A DNA stretch of 64,000 bases from Sphaeramia orbicularis (lineage: Eukaryota > Chordata > Actinopteri > Kurtiformes > Apogonidae). The stretch covers positions 35,417,794 through 35,481,793 of the forward strand of contig NC_043978.1 in NCBI RefSeq assembly GCF_902148855.1. Reading direction: 5' to 3'. Positions 14,030 to 26,577 of this stretch are shown piece by piece. Below the pieces are notes generated by a model that saw only the letters and a program-made list of their open reading frames with translations, had not been told where the DNA came from and made no database searches. How positions within the stretch are numbered: position 1 is the first letter of the stretch; the number at the start of each line of letters is the position of its first letter. The position numbers and the translations under genes are program-made.

Positions 14030-14340
14030 GCCACATACAGCCCAATATGATCTCAAGTGTGCTGGGCCAGTGAAAAAAAGTAAAATTACATCATGAAAAC
14101 GTTTCCATTTACAAAGTATTCATAAAAAAATATGAATAACATGAATGACCACAAACAACCTGAAATTTCTTGTGCAGTTTTAATAATAGTATGTATCAAT
14201 CTGTATACCTACAGACTGCAGTGGATCTACAAGGGCACAAAACATTTAGTAACATTAGATTGTAAACATTGTAAATATTTTCATGTAATTTTACTTTTTT
14301 GCACTAAAACAAAGAGAATTTTTGATTTTGACACCCTCGA
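14030..14340. mobile_element. Degenerate fragment related to the adjacent hAT element
   Basis: This block contains diverged versions of motifs found in the intact element next to it: a ggccacatacagcccaatatgatctcaag segment followed by gggccagtgaaa, then atgaataac and cctgaaat blocks. It looks like an older partial copy of the same family. The younger, intact copy lies just to its right. Boundaries are approximate. Confidence 0.55.
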
Positions 14341-14354
14341 TTGTTTATCTACAG

Positions 14355-15027
14355 CACAGGCGTCAAACATGTGGCCCGGGGGTCAAATCCAGCCCGCCAA
14401 AGGGTTCAGTCCGGCCCTTGGGATGAATTTGTGAAATGCAAAAATTCCACGAAGATATTAACAATCATTTTTGTTCAGGTTCCACATTCAGACCAATTCA
14501 ATCTCAAATAGGCAGGATCAGTAAAATACTATCATAATAATCTATAAATACTCACAACTCCAAATTTCTTTCTTTGTAAATGTAAATATTTTCATGTATT
14601 TACACTAAAACAAAGCATAATTTCACAAAAAGTGAGAATAACCTGAACAAATATGAATAACCTGAAATGTTTTATGAGAAGTAAGTACAATTTTAACAAT
14701 ATTCCGCTTGCTACTAAATATTTTGTGTATTTGTCAACCTGCTGTGATCTGTAAGTTATAATGAACACATGAAAATGATAAACTGAGGCAGAATATTGTT
14801 AAAATTACACTTATTTTTTGAGTTTGTTCATGTTATTCACATTGTTTGAAAGGATAGTTTGTAGATGTAAACATTTTCATTGTTTAATTTGACTTATTCT
14901 AAAACAGAGAAAAGTTTGGAGTTGACATTATTTATATATTATTATGTTATTATTTTACTGGTCCGGCCCACTTCAGATCAAATTTAGCTGAATTTGGCCC
15001 CTGAACAAAATGAGTTTGACACCCCTG
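14355..15027. mobile_element. Nonautonomous hAT element, 673 bp, with exact 8-bp target duplication
   Basis: Left end cacaggcgtcaaac and right end (reverse complement caggggtgtcaaac) form 14-bp inverted repeats with three mismatches. The exact duplication atctacag lies at 14347-14354 and 15028-15035. The interior is itself largely palindromic: an acaattttaacaatattc block near 14690 is answered by its near reverse complement near 14800. The subterminal gtggcccgggggtcaaatcc motif is typical of an abundant fish hAT family. There is no transposase coding sequence. Confidence 0.88.
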
Positions 15028-15300
15028 ATCTACAGTATGCAAAAGATAAGGCAATACTGTAGACATATCAGCAGGTGGATGTTTTGTGATCATAATGAAG
15101 TACTACGGACACAACATACATGTGGATGTGCACTGACAATAATATACAAATGGCTGCTATGAATGTACATGCAAATGAATATACTATACATAATATACAG
15201 ATTGAGTGCATGGAGGACCATTAAGTGCATAAGAGAATAAACTTCTTCTAGTCTTGCCTTATCTGACTATAACATTGAAAAGGACAGGTATTCACTGCTG

Positions 15301-15690
15301 AATCTATATTATAAAAGCCAAGTGGCCTCTGTGTGCATGAGTGTATTTGTGTGTGTCTGGGGATTCACACAAAATCTGAAAGGAGCTGACTGCTGCAGTT
15401 TGGCATACTTTTGTATTTTTGGTTAAAAAAGAGACTAGCGAAAACGGCAAGTTGATAGGGCCGATATTTTGGGAGATATTAATAATTTTGGAATGCAATA
15501 GCTTTACAATCACGTTGCTATACCCAGAACGCTTTGGCGGTGACTGCTGGACAAATGCGGCACAGCATGCACCTATGCACAACAGCATAAAAACTACCAC
15601 ATCTAGAACCCATGGATCCCCACTGAGGATAAACGCACCAGTTAATAATATTGGCAAAGGTATTGGTACAAAATTTTTATAGTTTGTTAA
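15301..15690 (+). mobile_element. Possible Helitron-like 5' end fragment
   Basis: The block begins ctatattataaaagccaag followed by a tg-rich stretch and about 350 bp of more even base composition. That opening resembles the 5' end of Helitron/Helentron elements in fish, from memory. No replicase-helicase coding sequence, 3' hairpin or CTRR end was found. Two overlapping open frames (one per strand) fall inside it and match no known protein. The class assignment is tentative. Confidence 0.4.
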
Positions 15691-18184
15691 CATTAATTTC
15701 GCTTAAAATGCATTTATATTGATGTTAACACATGTCTGGAAATTTTAAAGAAGGTTGTTAATGAATACCATCGATTTAATGATGAATTATACATGTTCTA
15801 TCTAGTATGATGTGTGTTTTAGGTACGAGGAGTAAGTGAATGCACCAAAGAACCGCCTGCTTTTGACAGTCGGGTGTCTGGTGACTTTTCTTTTCATGTG
15901 AACATCTGGCTCGTTTTTCTTTTTTTCCCCACTCTTCTTTTTTTTTTTTTTTTTTTTTTCCTTTTTTCATATTTCAGTAGTTACAAAACTTGTTTTTCAG
16001 TCAAAGTCTCTACAACTGCACTAATCAAGAAAGTAGCCCACTGACACCCACTGACACCACTGACAGCCTCTGACAGGCTTATGAACAGACATAACAAATT
16101 GTAACCCTGACAGTTACATTTATTAGGGTCAAGTCAGCTCACAAAGGGTGCTTTAGTGAATCAATTGGGTGGATGCTAATTTATGTGTGGCTAATGAAAT
16201 AGAAAAGGCCAGCTTTGTTTTGTACAACCCCCTCTCTGCCCTCTGGAGTTTGATATTATTTCAAGATTGAAGGAAAGCATGTTGTACCCCCTTTCTAAGT
16301 TAACAACACAAAAGTTAGAAATGCAGGATTTCTTGTGGCTTTTAGTTATCAAAACTTGTTATAATGCTGCTGATTTGAACGTTTGATAAACAACATCCCC
16401 ACCTGCTGGTCATACAGGGCTTTTGTTTTTGTTGTCTTTACACAGGAGTTGGTTTGGGCCCAGTACTGTAACTATATGTTCCAGTTAAAATGTTGTCTCA
16501 TATATGATATTATACATCCCTCATTCTCATTGATTTAACATAATCAGAATTATATTCAAATGCTTTGACCATATTAGAAGAAATCACTCGCAATGTGAAC
16601 AACTGAAGTCAATTTTATGCTGCCAGGAAATAATTAATACAGTACATTTCATACTTTAATTTTTTTTTTTTTTGTTAGTAAGGGTGGTGAAACCTGTGAA
16701 CTATTTAGAATTGGAAGTCACAAATAATAGAAAAAGGTGTATTAATTCTTTGCATATTTGAAAAAAAAACCCAAACAAACAAAAAAACCCCAAATTACTT
16801 TTCTTATGGTATGACCTCGAGAAAAGATGTGAACTTGTCTTTGTATCTAATGACGGGAAGCAAGGGATACAGCCCCCTCAATATTTAGACAGACATGCAG
16901 AGGACTTTTATTTTAGATTTGATCAGCATTTTATTTGGTTAAAATATGTGGTAAGCCTCTTCAACATTAAATCATCCCAAATCATAGATATGTATGGTGG
17001 GTTGTGATATGAACCAACGTCCCACTAAAACACACGAGCTATAAAAGACTTTTGAACATTGAATGTGTCCATAAAGTCCAGGCCAAGCCCATAACAAGAG
17101 TTCTGGATGAGGCTGCTGCAAAAGTATTTACAGAATGAAAACAGACACACTGGTACTGGAGGGTATTTGTGACTTTAGGGTTACATAAAACTTCAGTGCA
17201 GTTCATTATGTGAAGGTATTGATATTTTAAGTTGTATAATTGCTGCTGCCACTGATGGTTAAATGTAGATCATTGCCTATTATGTTATGTACAGTATATA
17301 ACATTCAAATTATCAGCAGAAGACAACATCAAACTTTCCTATTTTAGGATTAAAAAAAAAAAAAATACACAGCCATTCACATTCATCAATTTAATATTTT
17401 TATTCAGTATTATGGTATTATTGTAAAACGTCAGATAAATCTGTAATAGGTGATATGTACAAACATTTGAGAGGTTTAAAGTGTGTTTAATCGAGGCAGC
17501 TCTTTAAAATGGATGAATAAGCATTACACTTGATCCTAAACACTTTATAAACAGAATTAGCTTTTCAAATAAAACATTATTTTCTTAAAATTCTAATATT
17601 ATATACATTACACCTGTATCTGCAGTCAAATACAGTGGGTAACAATGAAGTGGAAAATGGGTTAAAAACCAAAGTGACTGAAAAAACTGTCATGGCATGG
17701 TTCCAGTGATGGATCACCATTAGCAATACATATCCACAGAAGTATTAAGAGCTCAGTTTTAAAGGAAAAAAATATATACTTTGAAGTAACAGACCAGCTA
17801 TATTTTAAAATAAGCACACTGTTTATTGGAAGCTTTAACTGGTCCTGTGGAAACATCAATCAGCTCCAGTGGTAAAATCCTACACATTCCTTCCCTTTCA
17901 ACCTGAGTACAAACTGTTATGCAATGACAATGACATTTTACTGAATTAACAAAAAGCTTAAAACAAATTTCATAACTAAACGCATTCTAACTTCTGTGTG
18001 CAACAACCCTCAAAAGACACGTAAATGTATGAACAAAAGAAAAGTGTGGCCCTTCAAGCATTCACACATCCACAGTGTTTCCTCTCATCAATCTGAGTTC
18101 GTTCAGTATGAGACACAGCTATAAATAAAACCCTGTGTCATTCACAACTGGGAAAGGAAGGGGTCAAAGGTGAGGGCTCAGGGG

Positions 18185-21100
18185 TCAGATGGGTTTGGTT
18201 GTGCTGTTGTAGACCAGACGCTCTCTGTCCTCCACTGAGGTGACCGGGGCGGTGTTGACGGGCACTCGGTGGTGTTGTACATTCTTCTTTCCCCTTAAGA
18301 GGCAGTACACCAGGATGCAGAGGAGGATAAGGATAGCTACGGCCAGAAGAGCGGCAATCGCTATAATACCTGTTAAATAAACCGAGAAATGTTTCAAAAA
18401 CATCATGTGATGGCCAGTCATGTAAGGACAATACATGAAAGGCTATGAAGAACAGATCTCTAAATCACGCTCTGCTTTTAATGATTCAGTGAACTGGAAA
18501 GTTGAATTGAAACAGAACAAAACCTCAACAACAATATTGAACAGCAGAGACCCAGTTCTTATGAAAGAAGCACTTAGGTTTACAGGTAAGCTGAAATAGA
18601 AATAGTATTCAATACCTGTCTCGCTCCCTGTCTGGCTTTCAAACGACTCCTTTCTTGCAAATACGTCCTTTTCTGAAATATAAGAAAAGAAGATGGTGTG
18701 AGCATTATTAAACGCGATATTGCATGTTCCAAAAATGAAAATATGATATGAAAAGAAAAACACTCTTTACAAAGGAACTACAATTTAGAGCTGCTGAGAT
18801 AAATGAAGCACCAATGAATTAGAAAAAAAGGCAAGAAAACACAAAGTAAGATAAAGGCACAAAAACCTGGGATAATCTCTATTGATTAGCACTTCAACTC
18901 AATTAATCTGTTCCACTGATTACTTGGATCTAGTGCAACAAGCCGTAGAGAAAACAACAGTTTACACTCAAATGTATTGCAAATTGAAGATAATGTCAAC
19001 GGAAAATGCAAAATGATGCTCGTTTACATCCACTACTGTTACTTGAATATTAAGAGTGGTTCTTCATCATGATTTTAACACTCAAACATTGTTTCTACCT
19101 CCACAGTTTGCCAAAGCCTTTGTTTAAAGGAGTGATATTTGGTTTTTAAAATGGAATTATGCATTTTAAAACATTTCCCTGTGGTCTACATAAACTGTAA
19201 ATGCTATGCTTGGGTCTGAATTCTTCATTAATTCAACTCCACAGGTCCATCTTCAACCCTATTTCTGAGTAATGACACCAGAAAGGTTGTTTTGAGCGCT
19301 GGCCCTTTAAATACAAATGAGCCACTTCACGCCCCACCCCCTCCAAGTTGTTGACCGTGCTTTCTGTCCTGTTCAGCCACTTGTGTTCGTAAATACAACC
19401 AGTAACTGAACATTTTAGGTAACCAGCTCAAAGTTTGGATTTTCAGTTTTTATTACAACCGCTGCTGCTGACAAACAATTATGATGTACTTGGAGAAATG
19501 TTTGTAGGAAGTCTTGACCTTATATGTGCAAACGTCGTGATGTAATTAGTTATAAAATGTAACAAATTAAGCAGGAATTGAAACAGGTTGTAGAAATCCA
19601 CTTGATTTTTGCCAGAATTAATATAAAGATAGCTCTGCAGCACCTGGAGGGTTCAAATTCAAACTTTTTGAACTATTAGGGTCCAAATACAATAATAATG
19701 AAAGTACCAAAGACTAATAAAAGTGGGTTTAGGAAAATATGACCCCTTTAAAACTTTCTGCAATGCTTCGTACATGGCAAACTTTTATTGTGGTTTCCAT
19801 CTAACATACATTCCTTGTTTCTTATTGGTGTACACAAGCACACACATCTGATGTTGCACTTATTTGCATCTAAATTTCTCCCAAGTATAATTTTTTTTCT
19901 GCTCAATGTCAAAGTTTTGACAGTTCATCTTGTAAACTACATAACATTTTGAAGTCATAGATGTAAAAAGAGACTAAAACAAGAGGCTCCTGATTATTCT
20001 GTCATTTATTCTATGACTGATCACTTTCACTGCTTAGTAGTTACACATGCATTACCAAAAAAATATACCTGTAGGACAGACCTGAGAATTTACGATGGCA
20101 TTTGAATTAAGATACCACAGGTGATAAGACACCCCAAGGCATTAGAACAGCAGTGGATAAAAAGAACTATTAATCAATTATAAATTAAGTATAATCAATT
20201 ATTCACAACAATGTCCATTTAGACCAAAGCATTAGACACCAGATGTTGTTTGTTATGATTTTAAAGCCATTCATATCTTCATAGGCCTGTCACGGCTATA
20301 TAATTATTGACTCATTACCGTTATCTGGGCCAAATAAAATGATTGAACTTCCTCAAAGGGTGGCCAGGACTTTTATTTATTTCCAATGCAAAAGGTTAGA
20401 GACCTTTATTTGAAGAAGGCTTGCACTAGAGTCAGGCCATTGTGTTTAATTTCGTGTTAAATAAGTACAAATTGTCATATTCAGAACGAAACCTTGTTCG
20501 AATGCAATCAAATTTACGATACTAAAATTACTGCAATGCATCTACAAACACTGCACTTCCTTAACTGATATCAAACAAAAACCTTCACCAGTAGTAGTTA
20601 GATTTTATTATGTAAACCTTAACTTCCTGTCGCGCTTTAAGTTTATTCCCAAGTAAATGTTTAGCAGAAATAGTAAGACACACACCGGTAGTGACCAGCA
20701 TCGGATAAGAACACTTACGATGAATGAAGTGTTGAAAACATCTGGATTATATTGTTGGTTGGTCTAAATTATAACTCGTAGAAATGTATGTTGGGCTCAA
20801 CTGGCAACACATTACATAACAGTTACCAAATGTTTATTCATGCTGTTTTTCACATCCAGCCCATTTTTGAGATCACTATTATAAGTGACCTAGGTTGTTA
20901 TTGACTCCTGGTTTTTACTCGAGGAAATAAGGTGTTTTGGATGATACTGAATCATCTCCAGTCACCTGTATAAAAACAGCTGCATGAAACTAACAGACAT
21001 GTCACATTTCCATCCCTTTTTCCACACGGTTGGACAATTGGCAGGCACTCTTTCAATGAGCCTGTTTACATGACCAGAAAAATCCGATATTTGCTGTAAT

Positions 21101-24100
21101 CAGATGTGACCCATTTGCATGCACTTCAGAAATGCGATAATCGAAAAGCCCTGGTTTACATGTTTCAATTCTTTTGGAGTATGTACATATGTTATGACTT
21201 AAGACGTACACTTCCTGTTATTTTCAGAACATCTGGTTTTGTCTCAGAAAATTTTAAAGGACAGCTTTTGGAATTTGTCACCATTCCTGCATTTCCTCCT
21301 GTCAAGCAGATGGAAGATGTTGAGAGTTTTCATTTGTTGTAGCATGAAATTGGTTTCCTCTTCACTCCAGAAGTGAGTCTTTGCCCATTTTTTGCTGCCA
21401 TGTTTGTTTACCTTTTTCCTTAGGCTGACGTTGTCGCTACGTAACTTCCATTGATAAAGATTTTTTTTTTTTTTTTTTTTTTTTACACATGTGCGGATGT
21501 AAAAGAATGAAAGACATCAGATTAACCTGTATACATGCATGAAGACAGAGTATTGGGGAGAAATCTAGGTGTGTCAATCTGATTTCTCATAATCAGATAA
21601 CTACCATTATCAGATAAAGCCTATTGGATTGTCCTGTTGACATGATCACTTGAGTAATCTGATAACTCCAGAAAACAGACAATGATCGGAGTATTGGTGA
21701 GCATGTAAATGGGCTCAATGATATCACCCCCTTCATCCTGACACTTATTTTCTATTGGTCCATATCATTATCAGTACTTGACTTGTTTAAATTAGTAACA
21801 GACTTTGTATATTACAGTTATTTAGGAAATTTAACCCTTGAATTTGTATTCACAAAGCCTAAAACAGGAATGTTATTTTTGCATTCCAGCGTTCAATACC
21901 AACAAATGGCTCTACTTTCTCATAAAATTAACAGAAAAGGCACCAAATTTCAATTATTCGTATGACCATGCCATACCTGTTACTCCCCGGCAGACTTTCA
22001 TACACTGTTCCTTGGTGTTAAATCTGTTTTCATTCCCGAGGCAGCCACCATAGTTGAAGAGGGAGCAGTCCTGCTGCAGTGGGTTGTAGTACCACTTACT
22101 GAGACTGTCCCTGCAGTTTCCTGTATCAGGGGGCTCTGTGCAGCGAACTGTGGAGGTCGGGAAGTGAACAGATGGTACAAAAATGTAGGTATTAGAGTAT
22201 AAACAGACACTAAGAACCTGCTTTACACTTTTTTGTAATTATAAATTCTAATTACCTTTCTGTTCATCTACTGGAATCTGCAACAGAATCTCAAAATTTC
22301 TGCCCACTGATCAACAGAAAACACAAAGTTCAAGTCAGCATATCTTTGAAGGAAACATTTTATCTAAGTTGCATGTAAAACACTTGAGCCATTATGAAAA
22401 TAAAATCTAATTTGCATAGTTGCTACTTACAGTCCTCACAGTTGTTTTCATCTGAGCCGTCACTGCACTGTGGAGTCGAGTCACACTCCAGCGTGCGATC
22501 CAAACAGCACTGGTTTGCACAAGTGAACTGGTCTGCTGTACATGGAGCACCACATTTTTCAGCTAAAGGATAAACACAAAGAAAACACATTTCTAACTCA
22601 CCATGGCTGACTATTTAGTTTCAATGACAGCCAAGCACACTCAGCTGTCAAAAAAAAAAAAAAAAAAAATGGAGTTTATGTCCAATCCTGAGTAAGTTGA
22701 AGTTTTCACATATTTCAGAAACCATCATATTAGTTCCATATCATCCTCATAAGCTAACAAAAGGCAATAAAAGGAAAGACGAGGCTTTGTTCCTCTACAA
22801 CAGGGGTGTCCAATCCTGGTCCTCGAGGGATACATTTAAAACATGCAGGATACCGACCCTCGAGGACTAGGATTGGACACCCCTGCTCTACAAACACCAA
22901 TTTATATCCTGTTTCATTATTAGGACCTGGGCATTTAACTAAGAATTACTGTTTTTCTACCAAATTAATAATTTTTAGGGGATAAACATGCTGAAATACT
23001 GTCCAAAACCTGAAAGCCTCTTGGACTCATATCTTAAACTAGCAACAACAAATCTGCTACTTTGGTTCATATATGCAGTGTTGGTGCTGTTTTTTCACTT
23101 TCAAATGTTGTATTTTTCACACTCATCCCAAAATGAGTCTTTGACTGTCATATTGCTGGGAACTGTGTGTATTATATGGGATGGGTAAAATGCAAAGACT
23201 GCATTTCCTGACAGGGATAATAAAGTGAGTTAACCTTTAGCCGACCACTCTGACATGATTGAGACAAATATCAAGTATTACATTCAGAGGAACAATTGCT
23301 GACAAAAGGTCAAAGACACAAAATTTCTATCACCCACACACATAAGTTACACTACTTACCTGGAGGTGTAGGAATTGGCAAGCCTCTACCAGTTTTCTCT
23401 ATTTTTTCTGGAAGAAAATCAACAAGGAAATTAAAATCAAACAATTTGTTGCTGTTCTTGAACTCAACCAAACATTCATCAATTATACAGATGTATTCCT
23501 CTCAGGTTGACCTTTTTTTTTTTATTTTTTTTTTAATAGATATTTTAAACAACACTGAATGGGTCAATACATTGTATATTATAATTATAATTGAGGGACT
23601 TTTTGAATGACCTTTACAGGGTAAAATAGTTGACAGACATAGTTGACATTTTTGCTGTTTTCAGGCCTAAAATCAACATAACCATAACACCACATGACAT
23701 TTAATATCATATTTACAATTAAGTGAAATTGAAAGTTATTTATAAAGATATTATAGTAACACTGTTGACATAAGAGTGTGATAGATACACACTTGACTCA
23801 CACACTACTTTCTATTAAATAACTAAGAAAGAGGAGAAAGAACACATTGGAGTCTTGCCAGTGTTTTTTTCAGGAGGAAATGACATCATGTGGAGCAGGT
23901 CATGTGATTTGGAATTAACACACTTCCTTGAGAAGTGTTTTTGTAATGGTTAACTTAGTTGAAAGTCATTTCTCAGACACAGACGCAATTTGTTATTTTC
24001 CATATAAAATTTGATATATTTGCAAAAAATAAATATCTGTTATGATTATCTCAACTTCATAAAAAGAACACAATCTAAGCAATTTTTGAATAAGCTCATT

Positions 24101-25526
24101 TTATTATTGTTTAGCTAATTATAAAGTGGTTATTAAATTGGACGGTTATTTTTTAGTTGACATTTTAGTATATCTAGTCATTAATTATTTATTTATTAAT
24201 AAGTGATTGTTTCTGTAATTAAAAAATATGGCATTTTTAAAGACATGATCATATTGAACATAAAAAACTTTTTTTTTTTGTACTTTTAATAAAGCTGTAT
24301 GCAAGATATATCCCATGGACTTCAAAAGTCCCTCAGTTATATATTGGCCCGAACATATATGGCAAATCCTCTCTACATATTTAGCCTTGGAAGTTACACT
24401 GGGCATCTTTGTACAGAAAAAACAAAAATAAAACGGTTAACTACACAATAGAAGTTAACCATCTTCTGACTGTAGCGTCATGTTATTTTACAAATGACTG
24501 TAGTGTAGATTATTCATACAATTATTCATTTAATCTTCATCTCTACTGTTGAGCATATTTAGATGGAGTTGGAAGTCATAATGAAAATACAGTCATAATG
24601 ATGAAGATTTTTAACTTTAACATACTTAAGTGTTACAACAACAGAGCAAAGATAATACTATGTTTGCCTCCACTTTCAAAAACCTAAAAGTTAAATTTCA
24701 AACAGATGCAACCATCATATAAAACTATCACATACTGTAGCTTTGAGTGCCACATGTATGTATCTACCTCCTTCAGATCACAAGTCACAGTAGTGACTCT
24801 GGCATCTAAAATATTACACCATAAATAACTCCTACAGTTAAATGTATAGATACCTGTTCCATAGCAGGCGTTGGCGCACTCCTCCAGGGTGAGATAGTTG
24901 TTGTGATTCCCCCTGCAGCCTCCAAATGAGAATTGCTCACATTTTTCTGAAGCAGCGTTGTAATGCCAGCGAGGGAATGAACCCCGACATGGTCCAATCT
25001 TCATTGGAACCATACAGTGGTCTGGTAGGACACATTATTAGGACTCATGTTAATACTGTCACACTGGAATGAACATTAGAATCTATTCATATGTGACAAT
25101 CCGAAATTTTGAAATGTGTAAAAACAGTTGTCCATGTTTGTCAAGTTAGTGATTTAATTTTCTTCCCTCAACACTCACTCAGGATTTCTTGGAAAATTAT
25201 GTTTTATAGTACTGCATGTGACAGGTTACTTTGCACTTATTATTATGGACAATACTATAATTATGATTCTGGTCTATTTGCTTATAGTTACCATTTAAAA
25301 TGTACACATTACTCATCATTTTGAAATGTACATTTTCCCCCCAAATCCAGTACACATACATAAACTACTATGATAATAATAATTGCAAACTTTAAAACAT
25401 TTAATTAATTTCACTTCACGTATTTTCATATAACCTCTCAGTGTCTCCTTTTGAAACATGGCAAGAAAAGGAAATGCAGAAGTGCCATGTAAGAACTGTA
25501 AATGTTTACATATTTGAAATACAAAA

Positions 25527-25608
<82 letters not shown>

Positions 25609-26546
25609 CCTACCTACCTACCTACCTACCTACCTACGCAGTTGTGATTCACTTTATTGAACAGCTCTACTTTACGGGATATCAAAGCCTTAAAGTTACA
25701 AACATTCCCATGCTGGTAGACCATAAAGGTCTCTTCTATTTCATTCTAAAGCAAACCAATTGTAGACATAATTACAGTGTCAGTCACATTAGACATTGTA
25801 AGATGCATTGTCTGAAATCCATGAACCTGGTCAACTAACCATTTACAGTCTGTATTATGTCTGATACTCAGTTTTGGGGGAGACTGTCTTTTTCAGTTTG
25901 TTCTTCCTGGTTGTGGTGTCGTGTCTAGACAGACATGTACATGAGCATAATGTGGTCAAGTATTGAGAAATGCAAGTGAGAAAAAGAAGTAGGCTGTTTA
26001 AATTAGACAATGAGGTTAAAGAGAACGACGGTTGACATCTTCCTGTGGTTGATGATACATGTTCTCAGTATCGACTGCAGGTTACTTACAGAACAGTTAG
26101 TGTAGGAGTCATTAAGTAAAGGACACTTCTATTTCATTCTCAGGTTATCACCTCTGACTGTTGCATATAAGTAGGGTGACTTCTTCAGAACTATTCAGTA
26201 TTGTGTTGTAAATGTGGCACTCTTATCATGTAGACTCACTGCCATGCCCATGCATATCCTACTGAATTCCTAGTTCTATTCAAGGAACAAATGGTTAATG
26301 GGTAACTGAACCACTGAATGGTTAAAAATCCTCCCTTGTCCTTCAGTTTGTAATCAGTCAGCAACTTACAAATACAAACCTGAGCAAAAAATACTTCAAA
26401 CAGATGAATCTAGACTTTAAATCACTTTTAGTCAATACTGGTGGAGAGAACACTCATGTGCTGTTTGTGTAACCCAACCTGAAACCAGACTGACAGGTTT
26501 CGTTGGGGTGGGGGTGGAGAGAGTGGGTTGTCAACATGGGAGCGAT

Positions 26547-26577
<31 letters not shown>

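Larger units (their letters stand above)
1..17400. other. Gene-poor stretch with transposon remnants
   Basis: No protein-coding gene can be recognised in this stretch. Open frames here are short, lack flanking splice sites in frame, and their translations show no domain I know. It is AT-rich and carries the miniature transposons, hairpins and homopolymer runs listed separately. It lies downstream of the 3' end of spint1, so its right end may include untranslated sequence of that gene. The two exon-like minus-strand segments noted separately could belong to a gene continuing beyond the left edge. Regulatory elements may be present but cannot be judged from one sequence. Confidence 0.6.

Noticed and set aside
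15304-15693. 129-residue minus-strand open frame
   Set aside because: It lies wholly within the Helitron-like fragment, overlaps an open frame on the other strand, and shows no domain.
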